Shown here: positions 25,988 through 35,045 of the stretch, in pieces
Layout: every line of letters begins with the position of its first letter
How positions within the stretch are numbered: position 1 is the first letter of the stretch
Source: JBFJKD01 sp041600415
GTDB taxonomy: Bacteria > Pseudomonadota > Gammaproteobacteria > Pseudomonadales > Porticoccaceae
Length of the DNA: 64,000 bases
Direction: 5' to 3'
Assembly (NCBI GenBank): GCA_041600415.1
Contig: JBFIKF010000001.1
Coordinates: 124,001 to 188,000, forward strand
Notes under the pieces: model-generated
Seen by the model: only the letters and a program-made list of their open reading frames with translations
What the model was told of the DNA's origin: nothing
Database searches by the model: none
Made by a program: the position numbers and the translations under genes

Positions 25988-26083
25988 CACATGGGCCCAT
26001 CAGCAACGGCCCCTGTATAAAAAACCGCACTGCTATGGAAACATAATCTTTGCGTTTTCGCGGATTTCTACTAGCTTGGTAGT

Positions 26084-26752
26084 ATGGATACGGTCACTAT
26101 TCGACAGGCCATTGCCCACGCCAAACAACAGGAGCGGCAAACAGGCTACCTCGCCGCCATGCTTCACCAGCGCGCACAAACCCTGCATAAAGCCATTCAG
26201 TTGCCGGCGCAAAATACGGTACCCACGCTACTGCATTTCATTATCCGCTATGTGGAACACGTGCCCGAATATCTTGATGCGCTAATTGGTATTGGCGCCA
26301 GTCTTGGTATCGAAGATATTACCGATCCGCTGTTGGCGATCAGCAACGAATTTTTTGCGCAACCACCAGTACTGCTAAATGGCCACGAAGGATTGCAGGC
26401 CCTGATGGACGAAGCCTATCTCGCCCATCGTTTGATCGAAGAGGTCAACGACCGCTGTAGCAGTGGGGACCATGACACATTGATTCCCATGGACATGACC
26501 CGTTCCAATCTGATTATTCACCATTTGATCGGCGAGCCGTTTGCCAACCAGCTCGATGAAGCGGTGGAGTTGATCGTTGACAAACTCGAACAGCAGGACT
26601 ATTTTTTTGCGCCGCTGTCGATGGCGCGCATTCCGGGCGCCGCAAAAAAAGTTTACTGGGAAAAAGAACTGGAACGCTGGCCGTGCCTGACGGACACCCT
26701 GGTGGTGGATCTACTGCTTGGCGAAAGTAACCATTCTCAACTTGTTCACTGA
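26084..26752 (+). CDS. Conserved-looking hypothetical protein, mostly helical
   Basis: A 222-residue soluble protein I do not recognise. It has no signal peptide or membrane helix and is predicted to be almost entirely helical, with an acidic, amphipathic character (for example the ANQLDEAVELIVDKLEQQDYFF segment). Codon use matches neighbouring core genes, which argues it is genuinely coding and native. It stands alone between the MATE gene and the convergent zinc-ribbon gene, overlapping the latter by 7 bp at the stop codons. No function is proposed. Confidence 0.75.
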   Translation: MDTVTIRQAIAHAKQQERQTGYLAAMLHQRAQTLHKAIQLPAQNTVPTLLHFIIRYVEHVPEYLDALIGIGASLGIEDITDPLLAISNEFFAQPPVLLNGHEGLQALMDEAYLAHRLIEEVNDRCSSGDHDTLIPMDMTRSNLIIHHLIGEPFANQLDEAVELIVDKLEQQDYFFAPLSMARIPGAAKKVYWEKELERWPCLTDTLVVDLLLGESNHSQLVH

Positions 26753-26994
26753 TCAGAGCGTGGGGTTGGATCAACCAATTTCACAGGCGCGAAGGTCGCG
26801 TCGGTCGACGGCGAAGGATCATCAACGCGGGTTGCTAGCCGCGTGGGTGATTGCGCCATTATTTCGTCCGCAAACCCGCAGCTGACACACTCCCGGTAAG
26901 CGCTCCCCTCTTTGCGATACATCACTAACTTATCGAGTTCACCGCAGCGTGGGCAGATAGCCCCAGCAATAAAACGTTTTGGCTTGGTGGTCAT
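26746..26994 (-). CDS. yheV: YheV-like zinc ribbon protein (TIGR02443)
   Basis: An 82-residue protein with two CxxC knuckles, Cys14/Cys17 (CPRCGELD) and Cys36/Cys39 (CVSCGFAD), expected to bind one zinc. The opening MTTKPKRFIAGAICPRC is typical of the YheV family of putative metal-binding proteins. The C-terminal 35 residues are low in complexity and probably disordered. Its last codons overlap the opposite gene. Function is unknown in the family. Confidence 0.85.
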   Translation of the reverse strand: MTTKPKRFIAGAICPRCGELDKLVMYRKEGSAYRECVSCGFADEIMAQSPTRLATRVDDPSPSTDATFAPVKLVDPTPRSDQ

Positions 26995-27067
26995 AGCGCA
27001 GGAAAATCCTTACGGGCAGGGTAGGTGATGCGCCATAATAACGGATCGTAAAAATGTGAACCAGATA

Positions 27068-27622
27068 ATGTCAGTGGGTAGCTTGCGTAGCTTTAACGGT
27101 GACACCCCCGTCCTCGGCGCGCGGGTACTGGTCGACCCGGCTGCCGTGGTTATCGGCGCGGTCACCCTCGGGGACGATACGTCGGTGTGGCCAGGCGCCG
27201 TGATCCGCGGCGATATGCACCGTATCGACATCGGCGCGCGTACCAGTATTCAGGATGGCAGCGTGCTGCATATCACCCATGCCAGTAGTTACAACCCCGC
27301 TGGCTGGCCGTTACTTATCGGCGACGACGTGACCGTTGGCCACAATGTCACGCTGCACGGTTGCACCCTCGGCAATCGCATTCTGGTGGGCATTGGCGCC
27401 ATCGTTATGGACGGCGCCGTGGTGGAAGACGATGTGATGATTGGCGCCGGAACCCTGGTACCGCCGGGCAAGCGGCTGGTAAGTGGTTTTTTATATGTCG
27501 GCAGCCCCTGCAAACAGGTGCGCCCCCTGTCGCAAAGCGAGAAAACGTTTTTGCCCTATGCGGCCGGTAATTATGTCAAATTAAAAGACCAATATCTGGC
27601 AGCCGCGGCAACCAAAAAATAA
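27068..27622 (+). CDS. Gamma carbonic anhydrase family protein (YrdA/PaaY-like)
   Basis: A 184-residue left-handed beta-helix protein built of hexapeptide repeats (for example VVIGAVTLGDDTSVWPGAVI). The three metal-binding histidines of the gamma carbonic anhydrase fold are in place: His71 (ITHAS), His92 and His97 (VGHNVTLHG). Activity as carbonic anhydrase is uncertain for this subfamily. The ATG at 27068 is preferred over a GTG at 27056. It converges with fabY at a 1-bp gap. Confidence 0.92.
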   Translation: MSVGSLRSFNGDTPVLGARVLVDPAAVVIGAVTLGDDTSVWPGAVIRGDMHRIDIGARTSIQDGSVLHITHASSYNPAGWPLLIGDDVTVGHNVTLHGCTLGNRILVGIGAIVMDGAVVEDDVMIGAGTLVPPGKRLVSGFLYVGSPCKQVRPLSQSEKTFLPYAAGNYVKLKDQYLAAAATKK

Positions 27623-27623
27623 C

Positions 27624-29516
27624 TCAACACATGTCCTCGTAGGGGTTTTCGGGGGTTAACGGCACCGCCTGCCGGTAGCCGGGGACGCTAATACTGCGGT
27701 CAGAAATCAGCACATCGTTATCTTCGATCACCCCTTCGCCAAAGCGATAGATCGGCGTCAACTCTCCCCGATCTGCTTTGATCTGGTAGTCCGCAGCCTG
27801 TTCGCGAGTGCGCTCCCGCGCGCGGCAGTACTGGTCCCACACCGCGCCATGGCGTTTGGCCAGCATGCGCTGCGCCGTTTGCGCCGAGAGCACCACGCCG
27901 GTGGCGTTGTTGCCGCCGAAACCTTTGGAGTTGATAAATGCCACATCGAGGTTTTCCACCTCGAGATCCCGCAAAGGAAAGTTCAGTCGCTGGCGGTGCA
28001 CATCATCCGCCACTGCGTCGATGGTTTTGATGCCGGGAATACGACGGTGGGCCATGGCGCCCAGCGCCGCCACGATTTGATCACCGCTGGCCGGCGCGAG
28101 GGAGTGGCCCACGAACGTCTTGACCGCACAAATTGGCCAGTTGGAAATACCGAAAGCTTCGGCCAGACGATCAAAAATAATCGACTCCGTCACGCGATTT
28201 TGCGGCGTGCTGGAACCGTGTGCCAGCATAAAACTGCGGGTGCGCAACGCTTGCTCGCCGAGAATGCTGCGGGCCGCGGCCAGAGCTTTGCCAACAGTCA
28301 GATAATTACCGGGACCAGGTCCGGAAATGGATTTTTTTATCCCGTCCGCGTCGATAAACACGTCCGGCACAGCACCATAAATATCCGCACCCAACTCTAT
28401 AGCCAGGGCATCATCCATCAGCACCACATACTGCGCAGACTCGCCCATGACAAAGCCCGCATTGTCGCCGAAGGGGCGACTGTACCGACGTGGATTTGTC
28501 CCGTCCCGGGCGTCGACTCGCAACAACCCTTCGTCGGTCGCCAGTGCGCCCATATTGCCGAACCCTTCCATCACTTCGGGAGTAATAGGCGCTTCGCTGC
28601 CGCCAACAAACGCCACCCTCCGCGCACCGCTGTGAATGTCTCGCACGGCGGCACGCAAATTGTAGAGGAAGCTGGCGCAGGCACCGGTAACAGCCTCCGT
28701 GTGACCCAGGCTACCGAGCACGTAGGCATTCACAAAATCGGCGGGCATGCTGTTCAGCCCCATGGGGATTTGTTTCGACGTGGGCCGCCCGCCCATTTGC
28801 CGCGCGCGGATCATGCCGCCGAAGCCTTCCTCGTTCAGTTGGCCCAGCCCGCTCGAGGCGTAAGTGCCGACCTGATCGGGGCGCACCGCATCACAGATCT
28901 GGGTCCACGGAATACCAATGGAGCGCAGTGCGTCGGTGGCGGCAAATACCGCCATTTGCAGGCCCCGGGGTTGAAAGCGCGAGTGGTAGAGCGCCCCCGG
29001 ATCGAACCCCTCGGGCAATTGTCCCGCTGCTTTTACCGGCGTCGGCCGCGTACTGGCCAGCAACCAATGTTGCGTGCCCTGCACACTGACATCGGCAACC
29101 CCGTCGCTGTCCACATCGATGTCCCAGCCCGGCGCCAGAGGATAGGGTAAATCCCGGGCGGTAGTACGAAAGCACAGGCTGCCATCCCGCGGTGCCAGCG
29201 CCACGCTCCTTTGCCAGGGCGTCGCATCGACGTCGTAATGGGCAGGGGCAATACGGCGTATCAGGGTTCCGTCGCGGACTGCATCAGTGTACTGCGCGAC
29301 CACCTCGCCAGCGCTGAGTCTCTGCCCCTGGTGATCTGTGTAGTCACTGCCGTTCCAGGTAACCAGGCGCATCATGGCTGCCAGACCCGCTACAGTTTGC
29401 GCGTGCTGTTGCTGGGGCAAGCTTTCCAGCACCATGCGCCGGTAGGATTGCTCGAACGAGCTTCTGCCAGCGGCATTGGCGCCGCCATAGCCCACGATTA
29501 CTGGAAATACTGCCAT
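27624..29516 (-). CDS. fabY: Beta-ketoacyl-ACP synthase FabY
   Basis: A 630-residue condensing enzyme of the size and sequence of Pseudomonas FabY, which primes fatty acid synthesis from acetyl-CoA and malonyl-ACP. Catalytic residues are Cys280 (VTGACASFLYN), His433 (LAHGSSTPQNR), Lys466 and His471 (KTFVGHSLAPASG). The N-terminal ~180 residues precede the thiolase-fold core, a feature of this class. It is encoded alone, divergent from a GlxA-type regulator 132 bp away. Whether a separate FabH exists cannot be seen here. Confidence 0.92.
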   Translation of the reverse strand: MAVFPVIVGYGGANAAGRSSFEQSYRRMVLESLPQQQHAQTVAGLAAMMRLVTWNGSDYTDHQGQRLSAGEVVAQYTDAVRDGTLIRRIAPAHYDVDATPWQRSVALAPRDGSLCFRTTARDLPYPLAPGWDIDVDSDGVADVSVQGTQHWLLASTRPTPVKAAGQLPEGFDPGALYHSRFQPRGLQMAVFAATDALRSIGIPWTQICDAVRPDQVGTYASSGLGQLNEEGFGGMIRARQMGGRPTSKQIPMGLNSMPADFVNAYVLGSLGHTEAVTGACASFLYNLRAAVRDIHSGARRVAFVGGSEAPITPEVMEGFGNMGALATDEGLLRVDARDGTNPRRYSRPFGDNAGFVMGESAQYVVLMDDALAIELGADIYGAVPDVFIDADGIKKSISGPGPGNYLTVGKALAAARSILGEQALRTRSFMLAHGSSTPQNRVTESIIFDRLAEAFGISNWPICAVKTFVGHSLAPASGDQIVAALGAMAHRRIPGIKTIDAVADDVHRQRLNFPLRDLEVENLDVAFINSKGFGGNNATGVVLSAQTAQRMLAKRHGAVWDQYCRARERTREQAADYQIKADRGELTPIYRFGEGVIEDNDVLISDRSISVPGYRQAVPLTPENPYEDMC

Positions 29517-29648
29517 GACTGTCCGAGTTCCTTGATCTGTTGTCGTAGAGAGATGTTGCGTTGCCGAGCAGTTTAGGGGCCCTCACTGCCTTGCGTAATG
29601 GGTATTTTGGTCAGATAATAAGTCAAATCAGCCATATTGGACAGGGAC

Positions 29649-30647
29649 ATGACACAAACACCCCACCGGGTCGCCATTTTGCTGAGTGATAATGTGCTCG
29701 CCACCAGTGCCACCCTCCCCATCGAAATTCTGCGCACCGCCGAAGGTTCTGCCATCGCCCATCAGCGCGCTGCCCGACCCATCGACGTACAGATACTTTC
29801 CGTGGACGGTAAACCAGTAAACTCGTCTTCGGGTTTTGCGCTGTCCCCGACCGCCGCCCTCAACGATGATGATAACTACGACCTGGTACACATTCCGGGT
29901 CTGTGGCGCAACCCGCGGCCGATACTGGCCAGGTTCAGGGAATGGTTGCCGTGGCTGCGGCGCCAGCACAATCAGGGCGCAATGATTTCGGCGGTAGGCA
30001 CCGGCAGCTGCTTCCTGGCGGCGGCCGGATTACTCGACAACCGGCCCGCCACCACTCACTGGCATTACTTCGACCAGTTTCAACGGGACTACCCCCAGGT
30101 GCAGTTGCAACGCCAGTACTTTATAACCCGTTCGGAAAATCTGTATTGCGCGGCCAGCGTCAACTCCCTGGCAGAGCTGATGGTGCATATCATCTACCGC
30201 TGGTACGGTCGCGGTGTCGCCAACCTGGTACAGCGCAACTTCTTTCACGAGATTCGCAACTCCTATGAGTTATCCAATTGCTACGGCGAAGAATCCGATT
30301 ATCTGGCGGACGAAAGTATTCTGCAGGCGTTGATCTGGATGAAGGACAACTTTTATCGCGCTGTGTCCATTAAGAGCCTGGCGCAGCAGTTCAACATGAG
30401 CGTGCGCACCTTCAACCGGCGTTTTAAAAACGCGCTGGGCAAGGCGCCGCTGGATTATTTACAGGTATTGCGCCTGAACAACATCAAGGAATTATTGCAG
30501 CATACCAACCTGACCCTGGCTGAAATCGCCAACCGCTGCGGCTACCAGGACGTCGCCCATCTCACCAAACTGTTCCGGCGTCACTTCAACACCACTCCCG
30601 GGCAGTATCGGGGCACGGTGCGCGCCAAGCTGTTCAGTGCGCGTTAG
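29649..30647 (+). CDS. GlxA-type AraC family transcriptional regulator
   Basis: A 332-residue regulator: an N-terminal DJ-1/PfpI-like amidotransferase-fold domain (about 1-190) and a C-terminal AraC/XylS DNA-binding domain with two helix-turn-helix units (IKSLAQQFNMSVRTFNRRF and LAEIANRCGYQDVAHLTKLF). The usual nucleophile-elbow cysteine appears as VGTGSCFLAAAG, so Cys is retained, but such regulators are not enzymes. The ATG at 29649 has GGACAGGGAC directly upstream; a TTG at 29637 is less likely. Its divergent arrangement suggests it may control fabY, which is inference. Confidence 0.88.
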   Translation: MTQTPHRVAILLSDNVLATSATLPIEILRTAEGSAIAHQRAARPIDVQILSVDGKPVNSSSGFALSPTAALNDDDNYDLVHIPGLWRNPRPILARFREWLPWLRRQHNQGAMISAVGTGSCFLAAAGLLDNRPATTHWHYFDQFQRDYPQVQLQRQYFITRSENLYCAASVNSLAELMVHIIYRWYGRGVANLVQRNFFHEIRNSYELSNCYGEESDYLADESILQALIWMKDNFYRAVSIKSLAQQFNMSVRTFNRRFKNALGKAPLDYLQVLRLNNIKELLQHTNLTLAEIANRCGYQDVAHLTKLFRRHFNTTPGQYRGTVRAKLFSAR

Positions 30648-30695
30648 GATTCCGGTATAGCAAACGGGCGACGGCGATAAAATGGCGCGCGGGAT

Positions 30696-31370
30696 TCAGG
30701 TGTCTCGAAGTCCATTTTGGGTGGCGTAGACAAATAAACCCAAACGATTGGTCACCCCCAGCTTGGCGTATATAGCGGTGAGGTGGTTGCGCAGCGTGTG
30801 TTCACTAATATGCAAACGTTCCGCAATTTGCTCGTTGGACGAGGTCGCGTCGCGGGCGATTTCCACGACTGTCTTTAGCTCCTTGCGGGTAAGGGTCGCT
30901 ATTTTAAGGCGCTCCGGATTTTCATCCTGCACAGCCTTACGCCGGGCAAACGTCATAAATAATCGGCTGGTGGCCAGGCGGTCGATCCATAACTCGCCCG
31001 CGTAAATCTTCTCGATGGCGCGACCCACCACGGCAACCGGCTCCGCCTTATTTACCACGCCACTGGCACCGGCCAGAATTGCGCGATCACACAAATAGGT
31101 GTCCCGGGACGCAGTCAGAGCCAACACCCTGGAGTCGCCTTGCAGTAATTCAGCAAGGCCCTCGGCAACATTAAGCCCATCCAGATCCACCACGATCACA
31201 TCAACCGCTGTGGTCTCCAGGAGTTGAATCGCCTCCGCATAAGTCGCCACCGAATCCACCAGACACATCCGCGGCTCGTAACCGCCGATCAATGTGGCCA
31301 ACCCCAACCCTACGATAGGTAAATCCGCCACCAGCAGCACACGAATCGGATTGATGCCCTCGGCTTCCAT
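30696..31370 (-). CDS. LuxR/NarL-type response regulator with atypical receiver
   Basis: A 224-residue protein with an N-terminal receiver domain and C-terminal LuxR helix-turn-helix (SNEQIAERLHISEHTLRNHLTAIYAKLGVTNRLGLF). The phosphorylatable Asp is in VIVVDLDGL and the switch lysine in VVNKAEP, but the usual Asp-Asp acidic pair near the start reads Ala-Asp (LLVADLP), so phosphorylation may be weak or unnecessary. The start at 31370 follows GGAGGGG; an ATG at 31385 lacks a site. No sensor kinase gene is nearby, so it is an orphan regulator. Confidence 0.87.
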   Translation of the reverse strand: MEAEGINPIRVLLVADLPIVGLGLATLIGGYEPRMCLVDSVATYAEAIQLLETTAVDVIVVDLDGLNVAEGLAELLQGDSRVLALTASRDTYLCDRAILAGASGVVNKAEPVAVVGRAIEKIYAGELWIDRLATSRLFMTFARRKAVQDENPERLKIATLTRKELKTVVEIARDATSSNEQIAERLHISEHTLRNHLTAIYAKLGVTNRLGLFVYATQNGLRDT

Positions 31371-31506
31371 TGCCCCTCCCGCCATAGCAAACAGTAGTAC
31401 CGCCTTCGCAACTCTAGCGCAATATAGATTAGCACCACAGTATCGCCCAACAATTCCATATTTTTAGTTAACAAACAAGTAGTTCCAAAGGGCAGGGTAG
31501 TTCGGA

Positions 31507-31638
31507 TTACCGCGGGAGCAAAGTGCACGATCCGGTGATTGTTGCACCGCCGTTACCCAATACGACCAGGCCTTTTGTCCCGGTTTTAGGCTGACAGACC
31601 GCGCTAAAAGTCCCACAAAAACAGTCGTTGTCGCCCAT
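31507..31638 (-). CDS. Candidate small Cys-containing protein (43 residues)
   Basis: An ATG at 31638 with GGGGAG four bases upstream opens a 43-codon frame ending at 31507. The product begins MGDNDCFCGTFSAVC, with three cysteines in ten residues and a fourth near the end (TGSCTLLPR). It lies in an otherwise gene-free gap, divergent from the PilZ gene 48 bp away. I know no homologue. The ribosome site is the main support, so treat as tentative. Confidence 0.35.
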   Translation of the reverse strand: MGDNDCFCGTFSAVCQPKTGTKGLVVLGNGGATITGSCTLLPR

Positions 31639-31686
31639 GTACTCCCCGATCGGAGCCCCTATATTGCGCCCGCTGTGAGGTGGTCG

Positions 31687-31959
31687 ATGAACAAGGAATC
31701 CCGGTTGGAACCGCGCTACAACGTCGCACTGCCGTTGCGGTTGGGAAGCGGAGCGGTGGGTAGTACCCGGGATGTCAGCACCACCGGGCTGTTCTTTACC
31801 AGCGACGCGGAACGGTACCTGGGCGAGCTGATCGACCTGAGCATCGAATTGCCCAGCGGGGCGCGGCCGTTGCTGTTCAGAGCCACCGGGCAGGTAGTGC
31901 GCGTCGAACAGCGCGGCGTAGCGGTGCGGCTCCAGGAAGCGCGACTGGAAGCGGGTTAA
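31687..31959 (+). CDS. Single-domain PilZ protein (c-di-GMP receptor candidate)
   Basis: A 90-residue protein consisting of one PilZ domain. The c-di-GMP-binding signature is present: RLEPR (RxxxR) near residue 5 and DVSTTG (DxSxxG) near residue 34, so binding is likely. GAGGTGG precedes the ATG at 31687; a GTG at 31675 overlaps this site and is disfavoured. Stand-alone PilZ proteins act as adaptors in motility, adhesion or exopolysaccharide control. The next gene, 137 bp on, encodes a secreted protein; a link is only positional. Confidence 0.88.
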   Translation: MNKESRLEPRYNVALPLRLGSGAVGSTRDVSTTGLFFTSDAERYLGELIDLSIELPSGARPLLFRATGQVVRVEQRGVAVRLQEARLEAG

Positions 31960-32096
31960 ACCAGGCCAGACTGGGTGCCGCGCGGCGCAGTACAGGCGCA
32001 GTACAGAAGTCACAGCAATAGACGTTGGTTTCAGCTAAAAGCGTGTGGCGTTGCCACACATAACAATGGACGTGTCTTTAAAAATAGAGGTGGAAA

Positions 32097-33395
32097 ATGA
32101 AACATCGTGTATTGCAACAATGGGCATCCTGCGCCGTCGTGGCGCTGTGCCTGGGACTGAGTGGCGAGGCGTTCGCGGCCAAGGACAAGATTTATCCATC
32201 CGCCGCCACCGCCACCGCGAATACAGTCGACATGAGTATCCCTGCCGCAGACAAATCTTTTACCACAGGGGGCAATGGCAGCATAACCCTGGGCAATGTC
32301 TTTCCCACGGAGGCTATTGTTGTAACCGTCACCTGGAGTATCCAGAACAATTCTGGGCCCGGCACAAACACTGACTATAGCAGCGCCAGGACAGTGACGT
32401 TTGCGGGATCTACCACCGTGAAGCCCGTTGGGGCCGTGGACGTTAGCATCGACTCCATTACGGGTTGTAGCATAGCTAGGTCTGGATCCAGCCCCAACTT
32501 CACATACAGCGCCTGTGTACGTGATGTGAAATTTACCATGCCTGCCGATGCCACCCTGGGTAATTACCAGATACAGATCACCGCTGCCGATCCCGGCGTG
32601 CCTGCAAACACCAGAATTGAAGGCACAAATATGCTGATCAACTTCACCGTGGTCGAGCCGCCCGTTTCCGATCCCCCCGTGGTGGTCAAGCTCGACACCC
32701 AGCTAACGGTGGACAAGCAGTGTGTGTTGTTGCACCAGAGTAACGTGGATCTGACCGCCACGCTGCAGGAGCTTGACGCTCCCGACACCAACATCCCCGG
32801 CGCCACCATCACCTACTACGTCAACCCGGCGTTAGATGGCGCCGGCATTCCGACCGTACCCGCGGTGGGAAGCGCCGCCACCAACACCGACGGGGTTGCC
32901 AGTTTCGGCTATAACCCGGGGGCCCTGGCGGTGGGCGACCACAACCTGTACGCCGAATACGCCGGAAGTGATGTCTATAATCCGTCCAACGACAGTGACA
33001 TTCTGGGGGTGAGTTACCTGTTTGTGGGCTTCGGCCAGCCCATTAATGGGGATGGCACCAGTATATTCGGCGGCCGGGTGATTCCCATCAAGATCAAACT
33101 GGTGGATGCCAACGGCGTTGCGGTAACCGATGCCACACCCACGGTTTGGTTAACCAGCTACAGCAGCAGCACCGGCCTTGGCAGCGAGCTGGAGCAGGTA
33201 TCCTCTGTCTCCAGTGCAGATACAGGCAATACGATGCGCTACTCAACGGACGACCAGCAGTATATTTACAACTGGGATGCCACCGGCTTGAGCAACGGCA
33301 CCTATGCCGTTGTTGTCGACCTGGGAGATAGCGTTGCCTGCAGCCCGGGGCCGCGCTTTGCGATCATTACGGTTGCCAGAAAAAGTAAAAAATAA
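32097..33395 (+). CDS. Secreted protein with Ig-like and PxKF-type domains
   Basis: A 432-residue exported protein. The signal peptide covers residues 1-27 (ending GEAFAA), and AGAGGTGG precedes the start. The first ~185 residues are Thr/Ser/Asn-rich and beta-predicted; a Pro/Val hinge (VVEPPVSDPPVVVK) follows; a middle Ig-like or bacterial Big_3-like domain (about 195-300, DGVASFGYNPGALAVGDHNLYAEYAGSDVYNPS) leads to a C-terminal PxKF-like domain (VIPIKIKL through TVARKSKK). PxKF domains are found in surface adhesins and exported repeat proteins. No membrane anchor or sorting tail is seen. Exact role unknown. Confidence 0.78.
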   Translation: MKHRVLQQWASCAVVALCLGLSGEAFAAKDKIYPSAATATANTVDMSIPAADKSFTTGGNGSITLGNVFPTEAIVVTVTWSIQNNSGPGTNTDYSSARTVTFAGSTTVKPVGAVDVSIDSITGCSIARSGSSPNFTYSACVRDVKFTMPADATLGNYQIQITAADPGVPANTRIEGTNMLINFTVVEPPVSDPPVVVKLDTQLTVDKQCVLLHQSNVDLTATLQELDAPDTNIPGATITYYVNPALDGAGIPTVPAVGSAATNTDGVASFGYNPGALAVGDHNLYAEYAGSDVYNPSNDSDILGVSYLFVGFGQPINGDGTSIFGGRVIPIKIKLVDANGVAVTDATPTVWLTSYSSSTGLGSELEQVSSVSSADTGNTMRYSTDDQQYIYNWDATGLSNGTYAVVVDLGDSVACSPGPRFAIITVARKSKK

Positions 33396-33418
33396 CTGCT
33401 GCGCAAACCCACAACAGC

Positions 33419-33448
33419 GCCCAACCCCTCCCGGGGCTGGGCGTTTTT
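33419..33448 (+). terminator. Intrinsic terminator after the PxKF gene
   Basis: GCCCA-CCCC and GGGG-TGGGC pair with one mismatch around TCCC, followed by five T (33444-33448). The remaining ~250 bp before the next start contain no gene that I can support. Confidence 0.87.
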
Positions 33449-33696
33449 AAGGGCCGGTAATTTTATGGGCCGCTAAATTGCCAAGATCGTTAACAATCAT
33501 TCCACACCGCACTGCCGACGCTGGTTAACCACTGCGCCCGAATGTTATTATCGCGCCCGGCGACAGTTCCCAGTTGCCAAATATAAAAAACCGCCGCTTT
33601 TTACTGCGTTCGCTGCCTGCGTTTTCAAACGCCCTGGCGCAGCATAAAGCCGCCCCCCTACTTATCACAACGCCACTCACCCGCGAGCCTGCACAC

Positions 33697-35040
33697 ATGA
33701 CCGAAACACTAGCCTGGAACACGCCGATGATGGTCTCCGGAGTCATTATGGCCCTGACTTTTATTGGCATATTTACCGAGGGAGTACACGGCTTTCACCG
33801 CACCAAATTCGCCATGCTCGGGGCGGGGGCGATGATTATCGCGGGTCAGATATTCGGGTTTTACAACCCCGAGCTGGCCCTCAAGGCCATCGACTGGAAT
33901 GTGGTGTTTCTGCTCGGCGCGATGATGACCATTATCGCTATTATGATTCCCACGGGTGGCTTTCAATTTATTGCCTACTGGATTGCCCGGGTCAGTGGCG
34001 GCAATCTGTTTTTACTAATGGTGCTGATGGGTACGGTGGTCACGGTTATTTCCCTGTTGCTCGATAACGTCACCACCGTCGTCATTTTCGGCCCGCTGAT
34101 TATTCTGATCTGTCAGGCGCTGAAGGTGAATCCGATTCCATTTTTGCTTACCGCGGCGTTACTGTCCGACACCGGCGGCGTGGCGACACTGGTGGGCGAC
34201 CCACCTAATCTGATGATCGGCTCCGCCGCAGATATCAGTTTTAACGCCTTTTTCCAGCACATGGGCGGGCTGGTATTCGTCGCCTGGCTGGCGACGGTGT
34301 TCGGGCTGAAACTATTATTCAAAAAGGAGCTGGCAGTCGAGGCAGCACATCCGGATTTTTCCGAGCAGGAGAGCATTACCGATAAACGCACCTGGTATCT
34401 TGCTGTCGGCGTTCTGGGTTTGATGGTGGTGTTATTTATTTTGCACCACAGTATTGGCTGGGATGCGTGGATGGTCGCCGCCCTCGGTTTGACTACGCTG
34501 CTGTTTCTGGCGCCGCGCGCCGATATGGACGGCGCGTTCGAACAACTGGAACTCTCTTTACTGATATTTTTTATCTCGCTTTTTGTACTGGTCGGCGGTG
34601 TGGAACACAGCCACTTTCTGGAATACCTCGGGCACTATATCGAACCCTTTGTTACCCGCGACTTGCTGACCGCATCCCTGTTGTTGATGTGGATCGCGGC
34701 CATTCTGTCGGCGATGATCGACAACATTCCGTTCACCGCCGCCATGGTGCCGATTATTCTCGGGCTGGAGGCCCAGGGTATCAATGTCACCCCCCTGTGG
34801 TGGAGCCTGGCAATTGGCGTCGGTATGGGCGGCAATGGCACCCACCTCGGGTCCACCGCCAACGTTTTTATAGTCACCCTGTCCGAGCGCATGGCCAAAC
34901 AGCAGAACGATCCGTCCCTGGCGATTACCCCCGGCCTGTGGTTTCGTAAGGGCACGCCGGTGATGCTGCTGACGCTGGTGGTGTCATCAGTATTGATGTG
35001 GGCGTTCTTTGACTTTTTTGCGACGCCCCTGGTTCGCTAA
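33697..35040 (+). CDS. ArsB/NhaD-type ion transporter superfamily permease
   Basis: A 447-residue inner-membrane transporter with about eleven to twelve helices. Two related halves carry the signature LLLDNVTTVVIFGPL and SAMIDNIPFTAAMVPI with GGNGTHLGSTANV, typical of the IT superfamily (arsenite permease, NhaD antiporter, YbiR). The substrate could be Na+/H+, an oxyanion or an organic acid; sequence alone does not decide. The ATG at 33697 opens just before the first helix; a frame open from 33574 adds a non-hydrophobic 41-residue leader and is less likely. It converges with the TRAP receptor gene at a 5-bp gap. Confidence 0.85.
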   Translation: MTETLAWNTPMMVSGVIMALTFIGIFTEGVHGFHRTKFAMLGAGAMIIAGQIFGFYNPELALKAIDWNVVFLLGAMMTIIAIMIPTGGFQFIAYWIARVSGGNLFLLMVLMGTVVTVISLLLDNVTTVVIFGPLIILICQALKVNPIPFLLTAALLSDTGGVATLVGDPPNLMIGSAADISFNAFFQHMGGLVFVAWLATVFGLKLLFKKELAVEAAHPDFSEQESITDKRTWYLAVGVLGLMVVLFILHHSIGWDAWMVAALGLTTLLFLAPRADMDGAFEQLELSLLIFFISLFVLVGGVEHSHFLEYLGHYIEPFVTRDLLTASLLLMWIAAILSAMIDNIPFTAAMVPIILGLEAQGINVTPLWWSLAIGVGMGGNGTHLGSTANVFIVTLSERMAKQQNDPSLAITPGLWFRKGTPVMLLTLVVSSVLMWAFFDFFATPLVR

Positions 35041-35045
35041 AGGGA

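Noticed and set aside
27849..29150. A 433-codon open frame on the + strand inside fabY
   Set aside because: Antisense to a complete ketosynthase with intact catalytic residues; no ribosome site and no recognisable motif.
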